Assembly: GCA_001313065.1 (NCBI GenBank)
Contig: BBFD01000019.1
Span: 1-25,730, forward strand
Direction: 5' to 3'
DNA length: 25,730 bases
Source: Silvimonas sp. JCM 19000
Lineage (GTDB): Bacteria > Pseudomonadota > Gammaproteobacteria > Burkholderiales > Chitinibacteraceae
Part shown: positions 8,168-17,392 of the stretch, piece after piece
Numbering within the stretch: the first letter of the stretch is position 1
Layout of the letters: each line of letters begins with the position of its first letter
Program-made: the position numbers and the translations under genes
The notes under the pieces: generated by a model
Database searches by the model: none
What the model was told of the DNA's origin: nothing
The model's input: only the letters and a program-made list of their open reading frames with translations

Positions 8168-9246
8168 GCTGTCAGCTCCGGTGATCAGATTAGGCCATAA
8201 ATGAACGAGTTTCATGCGTTTCAATACTTTCGGATATCCCATATGAAAGTTTTCAGGTTTGAGTATTTCACTGAGTTTTAAATCGAATTCGTTTTCCAGA
8301 GCTGATTGGGCAATATCAACACCGTGGTATTGTTTGAGATAATTGCGGTGTTTGTTGTAGGTAACGCGGTTCTCAAGAAACGTTTTCGGGTCGAGGCCGA
8401 CACGATGAAGTGCAAACGTGGTCTTATATGGCGCTTTTATCTGCTCCAGCTCTGGTACCACCCCGTTGATGATTTTCCATTCGGGATTTACTCGTGACAA
8501 ACCGCGATTCAACAATTCACGCGGCGTATTGCTTTTCCAGTTTTTTTCACCTTGTCGAGATTGTATCGTTTGAGAATTTTGTAGCTGGCAACCACTTCAA
8601 AACGAAGCATGCGCTCCAGCAGGGAATCGAGCTTTACTTGGTCCTTTGAAGGGTGGCGCGAAAGCATGGACATCAATGCCGTGTTATCACGCTTGTTTCG
8701 TTTGATCTCTGCATGTTTACCGTAAAACTTCAGTGTAGGGTTTCCTTTGCCCAGGTCGAAGTAAACGCTGGGCGGGTTACCAAAAAAATGCACTCTTTGT
8801 TTCAGTCTGCGCGGCCCATATTTTCAGCGCTTTGCAAACGTCATTCACTTGAGCGTTGCTCTCAAGCAGCGTGCATCCGTTGACGTCGACGCGTTTCAAT
8901 ACTATCTCGCCGTCTTTAATTGCAGAGAGTTCCTTCTTCGTTGGCGTGATGCCAAGCCGGATAATAGATGCAGCACCATGCTGGTCGCGATTTTGCGCAT
9001 GTTATTCGATCCGGCAATATTGTGGCCTGATAGAACTTGTGCGGATTACCCTGTAACTCAATGATGCTGCCGTGCTGTATCGATCGTGCGTAAATGCAAA
9101 ATTTCTGTTGGTCAATGTAGTTGGATATGGCCACCCTGTTCGAGTTCTTTACAGTTATCCATTTATCGTCATTTTTTCTGCAGATATAATATGTCGCCAA
9201 ATGGTTTATGCTTTACACGTATGTGGACAATAATGGTGTCAATCAT
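8156..9246 (-). CDS. Phage/plasmid replication initiation protein, II/X family (inovirus type)
   Basis: Proteins of this family nick double-stranded replicative DNA to start rolling-circle replication of filamentous phages. The start is the ATG at 9246 (MIDTIIVHIRVKHKPFGD), preceded by GAGGAAAA. Correcting T6 9172-9177 and a missing base near 9030 gives ELQGNPHKFYQGHNIAGSNNM, the N-terminal Phage_CRI-type signature. Then follow IVLKRVDVNGC and, after A7 8782-8788 to A6, SVYFDLGKGNPTLKFYGKHAEI. Correcting T7 8541-8547 to T5 links to the Phage_X-type end RELLNRGLSRVNPEWKI...KHRNYLKQYHGVD. The total is about 360 residues, the usual length. The stop overlaps the convergent gene at 8167. No coat, Zot or other inovirus genes are visible. 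Confidence 0.75.
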
Positions 9247-9413
9247 TGCATTTTCCTCGTGGCTATATGTATTTCGGTATTATTGAATAATGCTACATAC
9301 GGAATTGCATGTCCTGGCTGGATATCCATATCGCATCCAGTTATGTAGCCATGTATGTCAATATCTATACAACGGGAGGGTATTACATCGTCTCGCGCTG
9401 GCGTTTTACCCAA
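9243..9413 (-). CDS. Small ORF translationally coupled to the replication gene
   Basis: The frame ends CIDIDIHGYITGCDMDIQPG...NTEIHIATRKMQ, and its TGA overlaps the ATG of the replication gene (ATGA), which supports real translation. The start is unclear: no ATG lies at the front. The TTG at 9413 gives 57 residues, overlapping the end of the upstream DNA-binding gene; an internal ATG would leave only 28. Filamentous phages often carry a small single-stranded-DNA-binding protein near the replication gene, but I cannot show that this is one. Confidence 0.4.
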   Translation of the reverse strand: MGKTPARDDVIPSRCIDIDIHGYITGCDMDIQPGHAIPYVALFNNTEIHIATRKMQ

Positions 9414-9600
9414 TCGAAAAAAAAGCTTCTTCGTCAATCAATACACGGGTGCCGACTTTGATACCGACGCCATCAAAACCGTTTTTTTTCCGATAAAACC
9501 ACAGGTGCCTCAAACCTGCTGTTGTTGGCCAAGGATGAAAATCGATCCATTTGGCCAGTGGAATGAAATTGGGTTTGCGGACTGGTTTTTCCTGGTTCAT
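9383..9600 (-). CDS. AlpA/excisionase-like small DNA-binding protein
   Basis: The start is the ATG at 9600 (MNQEKPVRKPNFIPLAKW). The pattern PLAKWxxxHPWPTTAGLRHLWF, then KKNGFDGVGIKVGTRVLIDEEAFF, is the winged-helix layout of short prophage regulators or excisionases (GLRxLxF.. NGFD...RVLID...F..W). The assembled frame stops early. Shortening A8 9417-9424 to A6 gives DWVKRQRETM and a stop at 9383-9385, 72 residues in total, which is normal. It sits between integrase and replication gene on the same strand, fitting a role in excision or copy control of the element. Confidence 0.6.
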
Positions 9601-9658
9601 GGCTCTTCTGCCGTAGTGGTGATGTCGCTATCTTGTGCGAACCACATCACGCTGCCGA

Positions 9659-9692
9659 GGGGAGAGATTTGCGCAAAACTCTCCCCTTTTCG
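9659..9692 (+). terminator. Hairpin with T tail between integrase and element genes
   Basis: The arms AGGGGAGAG and CTCTCCCCT form a 9-bp stem around a loop of about 12 bases, followed by TTTT on the plus strand. On the minus strand, where the neighbouring genes lie, the tail is poor, so its direction of action is uncertain. It separates the integrase 3' end from the AlpA-like gene. Confidence 0.5.
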
Positions 9693-9728
9693 TCGCTCTG
9701 GCAGAGAACAGCCCATGCGGGCACAGCA

Positions 9729-10834
9729 CTATTCGACTGTGGATGTGCTGAATACGCGGTTGGCGATGCGTTCGACTACGGATGCATTGTGAACTGCGCT
9801 GAAGTGCGAATAGCGCTTCACCATCTGCAGCGTTTTATGCCCGAGGATTTCTGCAATTTCGGGGTCGGTAGCGCCGGACATCGCCATATAGCTGGCGGCT
9901 GTGTGGCGCAGGTCGTGATAGCGGAAATCGATGAGTTCTGCCTGATCAGTGCGCGGCGCCACTGACTCGTGAGATCCATGGGTTTACCTGCCACGAGCCC
10001 TGGAAACAGATAATCACCGGGCGTGGGCATGCGTTCGCTTTTCCGCGCCTTCAGCAATGGCAACATTTTCTTTATCAAGGGCAGGCCGCGGATCTGTTTG
10101 TTCTTCGTCTTGTACAACGTGATCATTTCCCGGTTGAGGTCGATCTGATGCCACTGCAGATGCCAGATTTCGCTGCGGCGCGCGCCAGTCGTCAATGACA
10201 GCAACACGGCCAGATGGAGGTCGGGATAAGCAGCGCATGCCGCGAGCAGGCGTTCACGTTCCTCATCGCTGAGAAAACGGGTGCGCGCATTGTTCAATGT
10301 CGGGCGGCGGATATTGCTGACGGGATTGCGATCCAGCCATTCCCATTCCTTCACCGCTATCGTGCAGACATGAGAAAGCGCGGCGAGATAGGAGATGACG
10401 GTTGAGTTGCTGCGGTAACGTGCCTTGCCGGCCTTTTCTGCCGTTCTGGCGAGACTCTTGACGGGCTCCTTGACCAGTTTGCTGCGACACGCCGAAACCG
10501 CTGCGGTGGTGAGCTCGGCAAGTGGCGTGTCGCCAAGCTGTTTCTTCCACCAGCGTAACTGACGTTGCTGGGTCGGGATGGTGGATGCGCCCTTGTGTTG
10601 GAGCACTTCGTCCATGTAACGGTCAATTGCATCCGCCAGCGTGGTACCGCGTGATGCATTGCCCACGAAGTAACGGCCGCTACGCATTTCTGCTTCTTTT
10701 GCATTTGCCCATTCGCGCGCATCCGTTTTGCGGTCAAACGTGGCGGATAAAGGCGGAAAACCTTTGAGGCGGATTGCAGCCTGCCAGGTCTCTTTGCCCG
10801 TTTGTTTGCTGGTGCGTTTGGTGAAGGTTGCCAT
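9729..10834 (-). CDS. Tyrosine recombinase / integrase, C-terminus frameshifted
   Basis: The start is the ATG at 10834 (MATFTKRTSKQTGKETWQ), preceded by GAGGAAACAG; the open frame extending to 11173 runs into the tRNA and is not real. An N-terminal DNA-binding part and SAM-like domain (TLADAIDRYMDEVLQHKG) are followed by the catalytic domain: Arg in TTGARRSEIWHLQW, Lys in the beta-hairpin LYKTKNKQIRG, then HDLRHTAAS and the tyrosine in LGHKTLQMVKRYSHFS. The last two motifs are in another frame, reached by an indel near 9955, giving about 368 residues. It lies next to tRNA-Lys, reading away from it, the classic layout of an element integrated at a tRNA 3' end. Confidence 0.85.
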
Positions 10835-11111
10835 GATCTGTTTCCTCGTACGGCGAGTGCCGTTTTGAGTATTGGAACAATGGCCTGCAATGACCGACAA
10901 GCTCGTTTCGGGACGTTGCAGACCACGACAGAGGGCAATCACTGGCAATAAGCGGACTGTGGTAACAGCGCAACAAGCAGTGTGGGGTGGTCTTTCGTCC
11001 TGGGAAATGGACGTGAGACTACGTGCAGCACCAGAAAACGGATCTGGTTGTGGCGGCGTGTGATGGCTTGTTGCGTGGGAGTGTGTTGAGAGTGCGTTGC
11101 GGAATGCAAAA
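10835..11111. other. Region between integrase and tRNA-Lys terminator; presumed attachment side
   Basis: No gene was recognised. This stretch should hold the integrase promoter and, towards 11148, the element's chromosomal junction. I looked for a second copy of the tRNA-Lys 3' end to the left within the window and did not see one. Confidence 0.3.
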
Positions 11112-11141
11112 GGGGTCAGCACAAAAGCGCTAACCCCTTGA
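11112..11141 (-). terminator. Rho-independent terminator of tRNA-Lys
   Basis: On the minus strand AAGGGGTTAGCGC and GTGCTGACCCCTT pair (about 12 bp with one mismatch) around a TTTT loop, followed by TT. It lies 7 bases after the encoded CCA end of the tRNA. Confidence 0.65.
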
Positions 11142-11147
11142 ATTCGC

Positions 11148-11223
11148 TGGTGGGTCGTGAGTGGCTCGAACACTCGACCTACGGATTAAGAGTCCGCTGC
11201 TCTACCAACTGAGCTAACGACCC
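11148..11223 (-). tRNA. tRNA-Lys(CTT)
   Basis: Seventy-six bases with a 7-bp acceptor stem (GGGTCGT / ACGACCC), D-arm AGCTCAGTTGGTAGAGC, anticodon arm GCGGA-CTCTTAA-TCCGT with T33 and anticodon CTT (reads AAG), T-arm with TTCGA, and an encoded 3' CCA (TGG at 11148-11150 on the plus strand). It serves as the probable integration site of the element to its left. Confidence 0.95.
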
Positions 11224-11235
11224 AACGAGTCCGCA

Positions 11236-11264
11236 ATCTTAGAGACGAGCCTTACAACTGTCAA
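11236..11264 (-). promoter_or_regulatory. Sigma-70 promoter of tRNA-Lys
   Basis: On the minus strand, a perfect -35 TTGACA (11259-11264), a 17-base spacer and -10 TAAGAT (11236-11241) lie 12 bases before the tRNA 5' end. Position and quality fit a strong stable-RNA promoter. Confidence 0.8.
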
Positions 11265-11282
11265 CCCCTCGTCGGCGATTCA

Positions 11283-12220
11283 TTACAAATTGAGGGCAGG
11301 CATGGCGTCGGGCGTGATGAGGGCGCCGCGATGCTGGATGACCGTGCCCGCCAATGCATTGCCGGCGGCGGCGGCCATATTGGCGTCGTAGCCGAGCAAG
11401 CGAGCGGCCAGATAAGCCGCGCCAAATGAATCGCCGGCGGCGGTGGTGTCCACCACGTGGGCTACGGGCACCGGCGGGATCGAAACCGGTGGCAAGCTGG
11501 CCACACGCACCAGCGTGTCGGCGCCGCCTTGTTTGACCACCACTTCCGGCACCGGCAATTGCCAGACCGCGGCCAGCGCCTCGGCCGCGCTTGGCGGGGT
11601 GGACTGCATGGCGATGTGGTCATCCAGCGTAATCAAGGCGATGTCACTGACGGCAAAAGCGCGTTCATACCAGGCGCGGGCGTGACTGCTGTCGGACCAC
11701 AAGCGTGACGATAGTTGTTATCAAACACCACCCGCGCGCCCCGAGCGCGCACGGAGCGGGCTGCGGCCAGCAGACTCTCGCGGCCAGCTTCGGGCAGGAT
11801 GGCCAGGCTGATGCCGCTGAAGTACAGCACATCGATACTGGCAAGGTCGACTTCCAGCGGCACGGGTGCGGTCTCGAAATAAGCTTTGGCTGCGCTGGTA
11901 TCGCGCCAGTAGCTGAATGTGCGTTCGCCGCGCGCATCCACCTGGATCAGATAAAGTCCAGGCATGCGGCCCGTCAGGCGTCGCACCAGCGAGGTGTCGA
12001 TGCCCTCCGCTTGCCAATGTTCCAGCATCGACTGGCTGAGCGCGTCGTCGCCCAAGGCGGTGGCATAGCTGACTTGCGCCGCGTGCTTACGCAGCAAGCG
12101 CGCCAGATAAACCGCGGTGTTGAGCGTATCGCCGCCAAAACCGCGCCGCAGCAAGCCGCCCTCCCGTTCTTGCAGTTCGATCATGCATTCGCCCACCAGG
12201 GCTACGCGCAGCACTGTCAT
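11283..12220 (-). CDS. kdgK: 2-dehydro-3-deoxygluconokinase (PfkB family), one frameshift
   Basis: KDG kinase phosphorylates 2-keto-3-deoxygluconate to KDPG with ATP, feeding sugar-acid breakdown into the Entner-Doudoroff path. The start is the ATG at 12220 (MTVLRVALVGECMIELQ). The PfkB substrate motif GFGGDTLNTAVYLARLL sits near residue 30, YLIQVDARGERTFSYWRDTSAAK follows, and the C-terminal ATP/anion-hole motif DTTAAGDSFGAAYLAARLL contains the catalytic Asp. A missing base near 11705 breaks the frame: VFDNNYR should continue PRLWSDSSHARAWYERAF. The total is about 312 residues, normal for KdgK. It is alone between tRNA-Lys and the divergent glyoxalase gene. Confidence 0.85.
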
Positions 12221-12323
12221 ACCGAAATCCTTGAATCTTGCTTTTGATGGGTCTGATGCCAGGCTTTAACCGGCAGGGTCGTGCGGGCTCCTATGCTGCC
12301 CATCGCGCTCGCGGGCTGCAATA

Positions 12324-12352
12324 TTCAAACCGACAGCGGGCTGCGATATAGT
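12324..12352 (+). promoter_or_regulatory. Candidate promoter for the glyoxalase gene
   Basis: TTCAAA (12324-12329), a 17-base spacer and TATAGT (12347-12352) lie about 90 bases before the glyoxalase start in the divergent kdgK-gloA gap. Confidence 0.45.
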
Positions 12353-12444
12353 GCGCTACGGTCCATCAGAAGGCTGCGTCGCGGCGCGTCAAACGCGAGT
12401 GCGGTGCGCCTTTCCTCTCTTTATTGCAAGGCATGAGAACTCCC

Positions 12445-12864
12445 ATGAAATACCTCCACACCATGGTCCGCGTGACCGATCTTGAAGCCTCGATGGCGTT
12501 TTATCGCGACGCGCTCGGCCTGCAGGAAGTGCGCCGCACTGAGCATGAGAAAGGTCGCTTTACCCTGGTTTATCTGGCAGCGCCCGGCGATGAAGAGGCG
12601 CAAGTTGAACTGACCTTTAACTGGGATCCCGAGGTCTATACCGGCGGCCGCAACTTTGGTCATCTGGCCTATGAAGTCAACGATATCTACGCCACCTGTC
12701 AACGTTTGATGGACCATGGCGTGACCATCCTGCGCCCGCCGCGTGATGGCCATATGGCCTTTGTGCGCTCGCCCGACCAGATTTCGATTGAACTGCTGCA
12801 AGCGGGTGATCGCCTTGAGCCGCAAGAGCCGTGGGCATCGATGGCCAACACAGGTTCCTGGTAA
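12445..12864 (+). CDS. gloA: Lactoylglutathione lyase (glyoxalase I)
   Basis: Converts the methylglyoxal-glutathione hemithioacetal to S-lactoylglutathione in cytoplasmic detoxification. The start is the ATG at 12445 (MKYLHTMVRVTDLEASMAFY), the usual family N-terminus; ATG 12433 is an alternative. The four metal ligands are visible: His in LHTMVRV, Glu in QVELTFNW, His in FGHLAYEV and Glu in ISIELLQ. The short, Ni2+-type form (about 140 residues, with GGRNFGHLAYEV) fits the bacterial enzyme. The frame is intact, one of only two core genes here without an indel. A strong terminator follows. Confidence 0.95.
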   Translation: MKYLHTMVRVTDLEASMAFYRDALGLQEVRRTEHEKGRFTLVYLAAPGDEEAQVELTFNWDPEVYTGGRNFGHLAYEVNDIYATCQRLMDHGVTILRPPRDGHMAFVRSPDQISIELLQAGDRLEPQEPWASMANTGSW

Positions 12865-12919
12865 AAGCGCGGTAATCAGACACTGCCTGATGTGGGGCGT
12901 TTCTGGCACCCTGCCTCGG

Positions 12920-12947
12920 GCAGTCCGGGCCACCGGCTGCTTTTTTT
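12920..12947 (+). terminator. Rho-independent terminator after gloA
   Basis: GCAG-T-CCGG, loop GCCA, CCGG-CTGC form an 8-bp stem with one bulged T, followed by seven T. It ends the glyoxalase transcript 45 bases before the antiporter gene. Confidence 0.8.
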
Positions 12948-12991
12948 ATCGTAATCGCCACTTTAATGTGGCTCCGACTTGAAGAGTGCCG

Positions 12992-14429
12992 ATGTCCGCT
13001 TTGTTAAAGATCTTGCGTGCGGCGAATTTGCGCCCCCTGTTTGTGGGCACGTTCGCCCTGTTGCTGCCCTCGCTGGCTTGCGCCGCCACCGGTGTGGAGG
13101 GTGCCAGCCTGTCGCTGGCCTGGTGTGTCCCGTTTGCCGGGATGTTGCTCAGCATTGCGTTGTTTCCGCTGCTGGCGCCGCATTTCTGGCATGCCCATTT
13201 TGGCAAGATCGCGGCCTTCTGGGCCGTGGCGTTGTTGCTGCCGTACGCTGGCGCGTTTGGCCTTGATGCCGCTGCCCACGCGGTCGTCCATGCACTGATG
13301 GGCGAATACATTCCGTTTATTTTGCTGCTGCTCGCGCTGTATACGATCTCGGGCGGCATTCTGGTGGCGGGCGATCTACACGGCTCGGCCCGGCTGAACA
13401 CCGCGCTGCTCGCGCTCGGCACGGTGCTGGCCTCGATCATGGGTACCACCGGCGCCGCGATGTTGCTGATTCGCCCGCTGTTGCGCGCCAATGCCCAGCG
13501 CCAGCATCAGGTGCATGTGGTGGTGTTCTTTATCTTTCTGGTTGCCAACATCGGTGGCGGCCTTACCCCGCTGGGCGATCCACCTTGTTTCTCGGTTTTT
13601 TTTGCAGGGCGTGTCTTTTATGTGGACGGTGCAGCATATGCTGCCATCGGTGGCCTTCTGCGCCGTGGTTTTGCTGGCAGTGTTCTACGCGCTGGATCGC
13701 TATCTGTGGCGCAAGCAGACCGTGGCCATGCCGGAGACCATCACGCCGCAGCCAGTACGCCTGAGCGGTCTGTGGAATGTGGTTCTGATCGCGGGCGTAG
13801 TGGGCGCAGTGTTGCTGTCCGGCCTTTGGCAAAGCGGCATCACGCTTGATGTCTACGGCACCCCGGTCACGCTGCAAAGCCTGGTGCGCGATGGCATCTT
13901 GCTGCTGCTTACCCTGGTGTCCTTGTGGATCACGCCCAAGGCCATCCGCAGCAGCAACGCCTTTAGCTGGTTTCCCATCGTGGAAGTGGCCAAGCTGTTT
14001 ATCGGTATCTTTATTACCATCGCGCCCGCCATCGCCATCCTGCGCGCGGGTGAGGCCGGGCATCTGGCGCCCTTGATCAAACTGGTCAGCGCGCCTGACG
14101 GCCAGCCAGTCGACGTGATGTATTTCTGGATGACGGGTTTGCTCAGCAGCTTTCTGGATAACGCGCCCACCTATCTGGTGTTTTTTTTCAATCTGGCCAG
14201 TGGCGATGCGCAGCACATGATGGGGCCGTTCGCTTCCACCCTGCTAGCCATCTCGATGGGCGCGGTGTTTATGGGCGCCAACACCTATATCGGCAACGCG
14301 CCTAACTTTATGGTCAAGGCCATCGCCGAGCAGGCCGGCATCAAGATGCCCGGTTTCTTTGGCTATATGCTGTGGTCGCTGGCCATACTGCTGCCGCTGT
14401 TTGTGCTGGTCACGCTGGTTTTCTTCTAG
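12992..14429 (+). CDS. NhaD-like Na+/H+ antiporter, one homopolymer frameshift
   Basis: An inner-membrane antiporter of the NhaD / ion-transporter superfamily. The start is the ATG at 12992 (MSALLKILRAANLRPLF), with GAAGAG upstream; the first 35 residues look like a signal peptide or first helix. About 11 membrane segments follow (for example CVPFAGMLLSIALFPLL and FILLLLALYTISGG). Family motifs are NIGGGLTPLGDPP in the first half and FLDNAPTYLVFFFNLA and GANTYIGNAPNFMVKAIAEQ in the second. The T8 run at 13596-13603 breaks the frame; T7 restores PCFSVFLQGVSFMWTV and a protein of about 478 residues. The exchanged ion is inferred from the family. Confidence 0.8.
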
Positions 14430-14797
14430 CTTCTTCCGTCGATTTCTGTTTTGCCGCGGCACGTGCCAGACGTGCCCGGCGCGCCGCCACGCCTGGCACT
14501 TTTACATTTCCGTCCTGGATTAGCCCGGCATATTTTTTCAAAATATGCAGGATATTTTCACGGCACTTGCTAGCTCTTAAGCTGACCAAACGCGTAGATG
14601 TTGCCCGTCGTAACGTCAAGGCAACGACCGCAGCGCACATTACGCGAACTCGCAGGAACCAGTTGGCAATCCACTTTGCTTTGATATGCGTCAGAAAGAC
14701 GCAGGCGACCGCTGCCTATACTGGCTCCCAATCGCTGCCCGCCGCATCATCGGCGGACATCGCCCCAGTTTGATCTTCCTTACCTTTGAGGTGAAAC
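14430..14797. other. Intergenic region between antiporter and phosphoketolase
   Basis: It contains a perfect 9-bp hairpin, GCATATTTT / AAAATATGC with loop TTC, at 14528-14548. A minus-strand frame (14410-14640, 76 residues, Lys/Arg/Ala-rich end) spans it and overlaps the antiporter stop, but I do not credit it: shortening the T6 run in the hairpin would stop it. The phosphoketolase promoter should lie here; I could not pick one with confidence. Confidence 0.35.
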
Positions 14798-17184
14798 GTG
14801 CTCAATCAGCGCTCCCGAACGATCTCGTCGACAAAATGCACGCCTACTGGCGCGCCGCTAACTACCTGTCGGTGGGCCAGATCTATCTGCTCGACAATCC
14901 CCTGCTCAAAGAGCCGCTCAAACGCGAACACGTCAAGCCGCGTCTGCTGGGCCACTGGGGCACCACGCCGGGTCTCAACTTTATTTACGTCCATTTGAAC
15001 CGACTGATCAAAGAACAGAATCAGTCCGTCGCCTATATCGCCGGCCCCGGCCATGGCGGCCCTGGTCTGGTGGCCAATACATGGCTGGAAGGGACTTACA
15101 GCGAGGTTTATCCCAATATCGGCCCGGATGCTGATGGCATTCAACGCCTGTTCAAGCAGTTTTCTTTCCCGGGCGGCATTCCGTCGCACGTGGCACCAGA
15201 AACCCCGGGGTCGATGCACGAAGGCGGCGAACTGGGGTATGCCGTGTCGCATGCCTATGGCGCGGCCTTTGATAACCCTGATCTGCTGGTGGCCTGCGTG
15301 GTGGGGGATGGCGAAGCCGAAACCGGGCCGCTGGCTACCAGTTGGCATTCCAACAAGTTTCTGCACCCGGTCAATGACGGCACCGTGCTGCCCATCCTGC
15401 ATCTGAATGGCTACAAGATTGCCAACCCGACCGTGCTGTCGCGCATTTCGCATGACGAATTGCAAAAGCTGTTCGAAGGCTATGGCTACAAGCCCTACTT
15501 TGTTGAAGTGGGCGCCGACGTCCACGATTACGCCGACATGCACCAACGCATGGCCGCCACACTCGACACCATTTATGCCGAGATCAAGGACATCCGCAGC
15601 AAGGCCAAGGCTGAGCAAGATGCGGGCAAACCGGTTACGCGTCCACGCTGGCCAATGATTATTCTGCGCAGCCCCAAAGGCTGGACTGGCCCGGTGGAAA
15701 TCGATGGCAAGAAGGTCGAAGGCTACTGGCGCAGCCACCAGGTGCCGTTCTCGGACATGACGCCTGAGCACGTCAAGAACCTGGAAGACTGGCTCAAGAG
15801 CTACAAGCCGGAAGAACTGTTTACCGACAAAGGCGCGCTGCGCCCTGATCTGCCGAACTGGCGCCGCATTACGATCTGCGCATGGGTGCCAACAAGCATG
15901 TGCACGGCCTGGCGTCACGCGATCTGCGCATGCCGGACTTCCGCGAATATGAAGTCAAGTTCGACAAGCCAGGCAATGCCGTGGCCGAAGCCACGCGTGA
16001 GATGGGCAAGTTCTTGCGCGATGTGATGAAAGAAAACCTGGAATCGAAAAAAACTTCCGCCTGTTTGGCCCGGATGAAAACGCTCCAACCGTTGGCAAGA
16101 TGTCTATCAGGTCAGCGGCAAGCAATGGCAGGCCGAATATCGCGACGAAGACAAAAAAACAATGATTTCCTGGCGCAAAACGGCCGGGTGATGGAAATCC
16201 TGTCCGAGCACACCTGCCAGGGCTGGCTGGAAGGCTATCTGCTAACCGGTCGTCACGGCTTCTTTAGCTGCTACGAAGCGTTTATCCACGTCATTGATTC
16301 GATGTTCAACCAGCACGCCAAGTGGCTGAAGACCACGCGCCATATTCCGTGGCGTCGTCCGATTCCGTCGCTGAACTATCTGCTGACCAGCCACGTCTGG
16401 CGCCAGGATCACAACGGTTTCTCGCATCAGGATCCGGGCTTTATCGATCACGTGGTCAACAAGAAGGCCGAGGTCATCCGCGTCTACCTGCCGCCTGATG
16501 CCAACACCTTGCTGTCGGTAACCGACCATTGCCTGCGTTCGCGCCATTACGTCAACGTGGTGGTGGCGGGCAAACAGCCGGCACTGCAATACCTGACCAT
16601 GGCGCAAGCCATCAAGCATTGCACCAAGGGCGTCGGTATCTGGGATTGGGCTTCCAATGATCAGGACGGCGAACCCGATGTGGTGCTGGCTTGCGCTGGT
16701 GATGTTCCGACCATGGAAGCACTGGCTGCTACCGATCTGCTGCGCCAGCATTTTCCGGATCTGAAAATCCGCTTTGTGAACGTGGTCGATCTGATGACCT
16801 TGCAACCCAAGGTGGAACACCCGCACGGCCTGGATGACCACGAGTTTGATTCGGTGTTCACCACGGACAAACCGGTCGTATTTGCTTTCCACGGCTACCC
16901 ATGCTGATTCACCGCCTGACCTATCGCCGCAATGGCCATGACAATCTGCACGTACGTGGCTATATCGAAAACGGCACCACCTCCACGCCGTTCGATATGG
17001 TGGTAATGAACCAGGTCGACCGTTATTCGCTGGCCATGGATGTGATTGATCGCGTGCCGCATCTGCCGTCAAGGGTGCGCATATCCGGCAGAAATTTGAA
17101 GACAAGTTGGTGGAACACAAGCATTACATCAACGAAGTCGGTGATGACATGCCGGAAGTCAAAGACTGGAAGTGGCCGTACTAA
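14798..17184 (+). CDS. xfp: Phosphoketolase, multiply frameshifted
   Basis: Thiamine-diphosphate enzyme that cleaves xylulose-5-phosphate (and often fructose-6-phosphate) with phosphate to acetyl phosphate. The start is probably the GTG at 14798 (MLNQRS), five bases after GAGGTG; the GTG at 14791 is an alternative. N-terminal landmarks are [44 protein letters not shown] and [19 protein letters not shown], and the ThDP/Mg motif GDGEAETG...NGYKIAN. Later come [13 protein letters not shown] and [15 protein letters not shown], then SYWRQ-like [18 protein letters not shown] and [11 protein letters not shown]. Indels are needed near 14812, 15870, 16047-16053, 16083, 16153-16159, 16904 and 17071. 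The repaired end is EVKDWKWPY at 17184, about 795 residues, normal. No acetate kinase gene is adjacent. Confidence 0.9.
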
Positions 17185-17211
17185 GCTGTAGCTAGCTTGC
17201 GGAGCACAACG

Positions 17212-17240
17212 AAACAGCCCGCCGTAACGCGGGCTGTTTT
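17212..17240 (+). terminator. Rho-independent terminator after phosphoketolase
   Basis: AAACAGCCCGC and GCGGGCTGTTT form an 11-bp stem with a 6-base loop, ending in TTTT, 28 bases after the stop codon. Confidence 0.9.
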
Positions 17241-17285
17241 AACGTGTGCAAAGCCGCGCCGACATGGCAATACGCAAAAAAACCG

Positions 17286-17314
17286 GCTGACCATTACTTT
17301 GTGCTCGCATACAA
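17286..17314 (+). promoter_or_regulatory. Candidate promoter for the IMPase-family gene
   Basis: CTGACC (17286-17291), a 17-base spacer and TACAAT (17309-17314) lie about 80 bases before the GTG start. Confidence 0.5.
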
Positions 17315-17392
17315 TCGATCGACTCCTGGTGCGTAGCACAATGGTTACGACTACGTTGCGCGCCGTCCCCAACACCGCTGCTGGAGCCGCTT

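Noticed and set aside
4574..9600. CRISPR array in the AT-rich part
   Set aside because: The only clear direct repeat is one tandem duplication inside a gene (7323-7419); there are no regularly spaced repeats.
1..11147. Second copy of the tRNA-Lys 3' end marking the far attachment site
   Set aside because: No repeat of the T-arm and acceptor sequence was seen by eye; the other end probably lies outside the window or is decayed.
9818..11173. 451-codon minus-strand frame extending the integrase upstream to 11173
   Set aside because: The first 113 codons run through the tRNA terminator and into tRNA-Lys; the ATG at 10834 has a good ribosome site and a normal family N-terminus.
11705..12247. Plus-strand frame opposite kdgK
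   Set aside because: It is a shadow of the PfkB kinase gene, with no domain of its own.
14410..14640. 76-codon Lys/Arg/Ala-rich minus-strand ORF
   Set aside because: It overlaps the antiporter stop, shows no family features and depends on a T6 run; one base fewer would stop it.
14806..15918. Long minus-strand frame opposite phosphoketolase
   Set aside because: It is an antisense shadow of GC-rich coding sequence; the plus strand carries clear phosphoketolase motifs.
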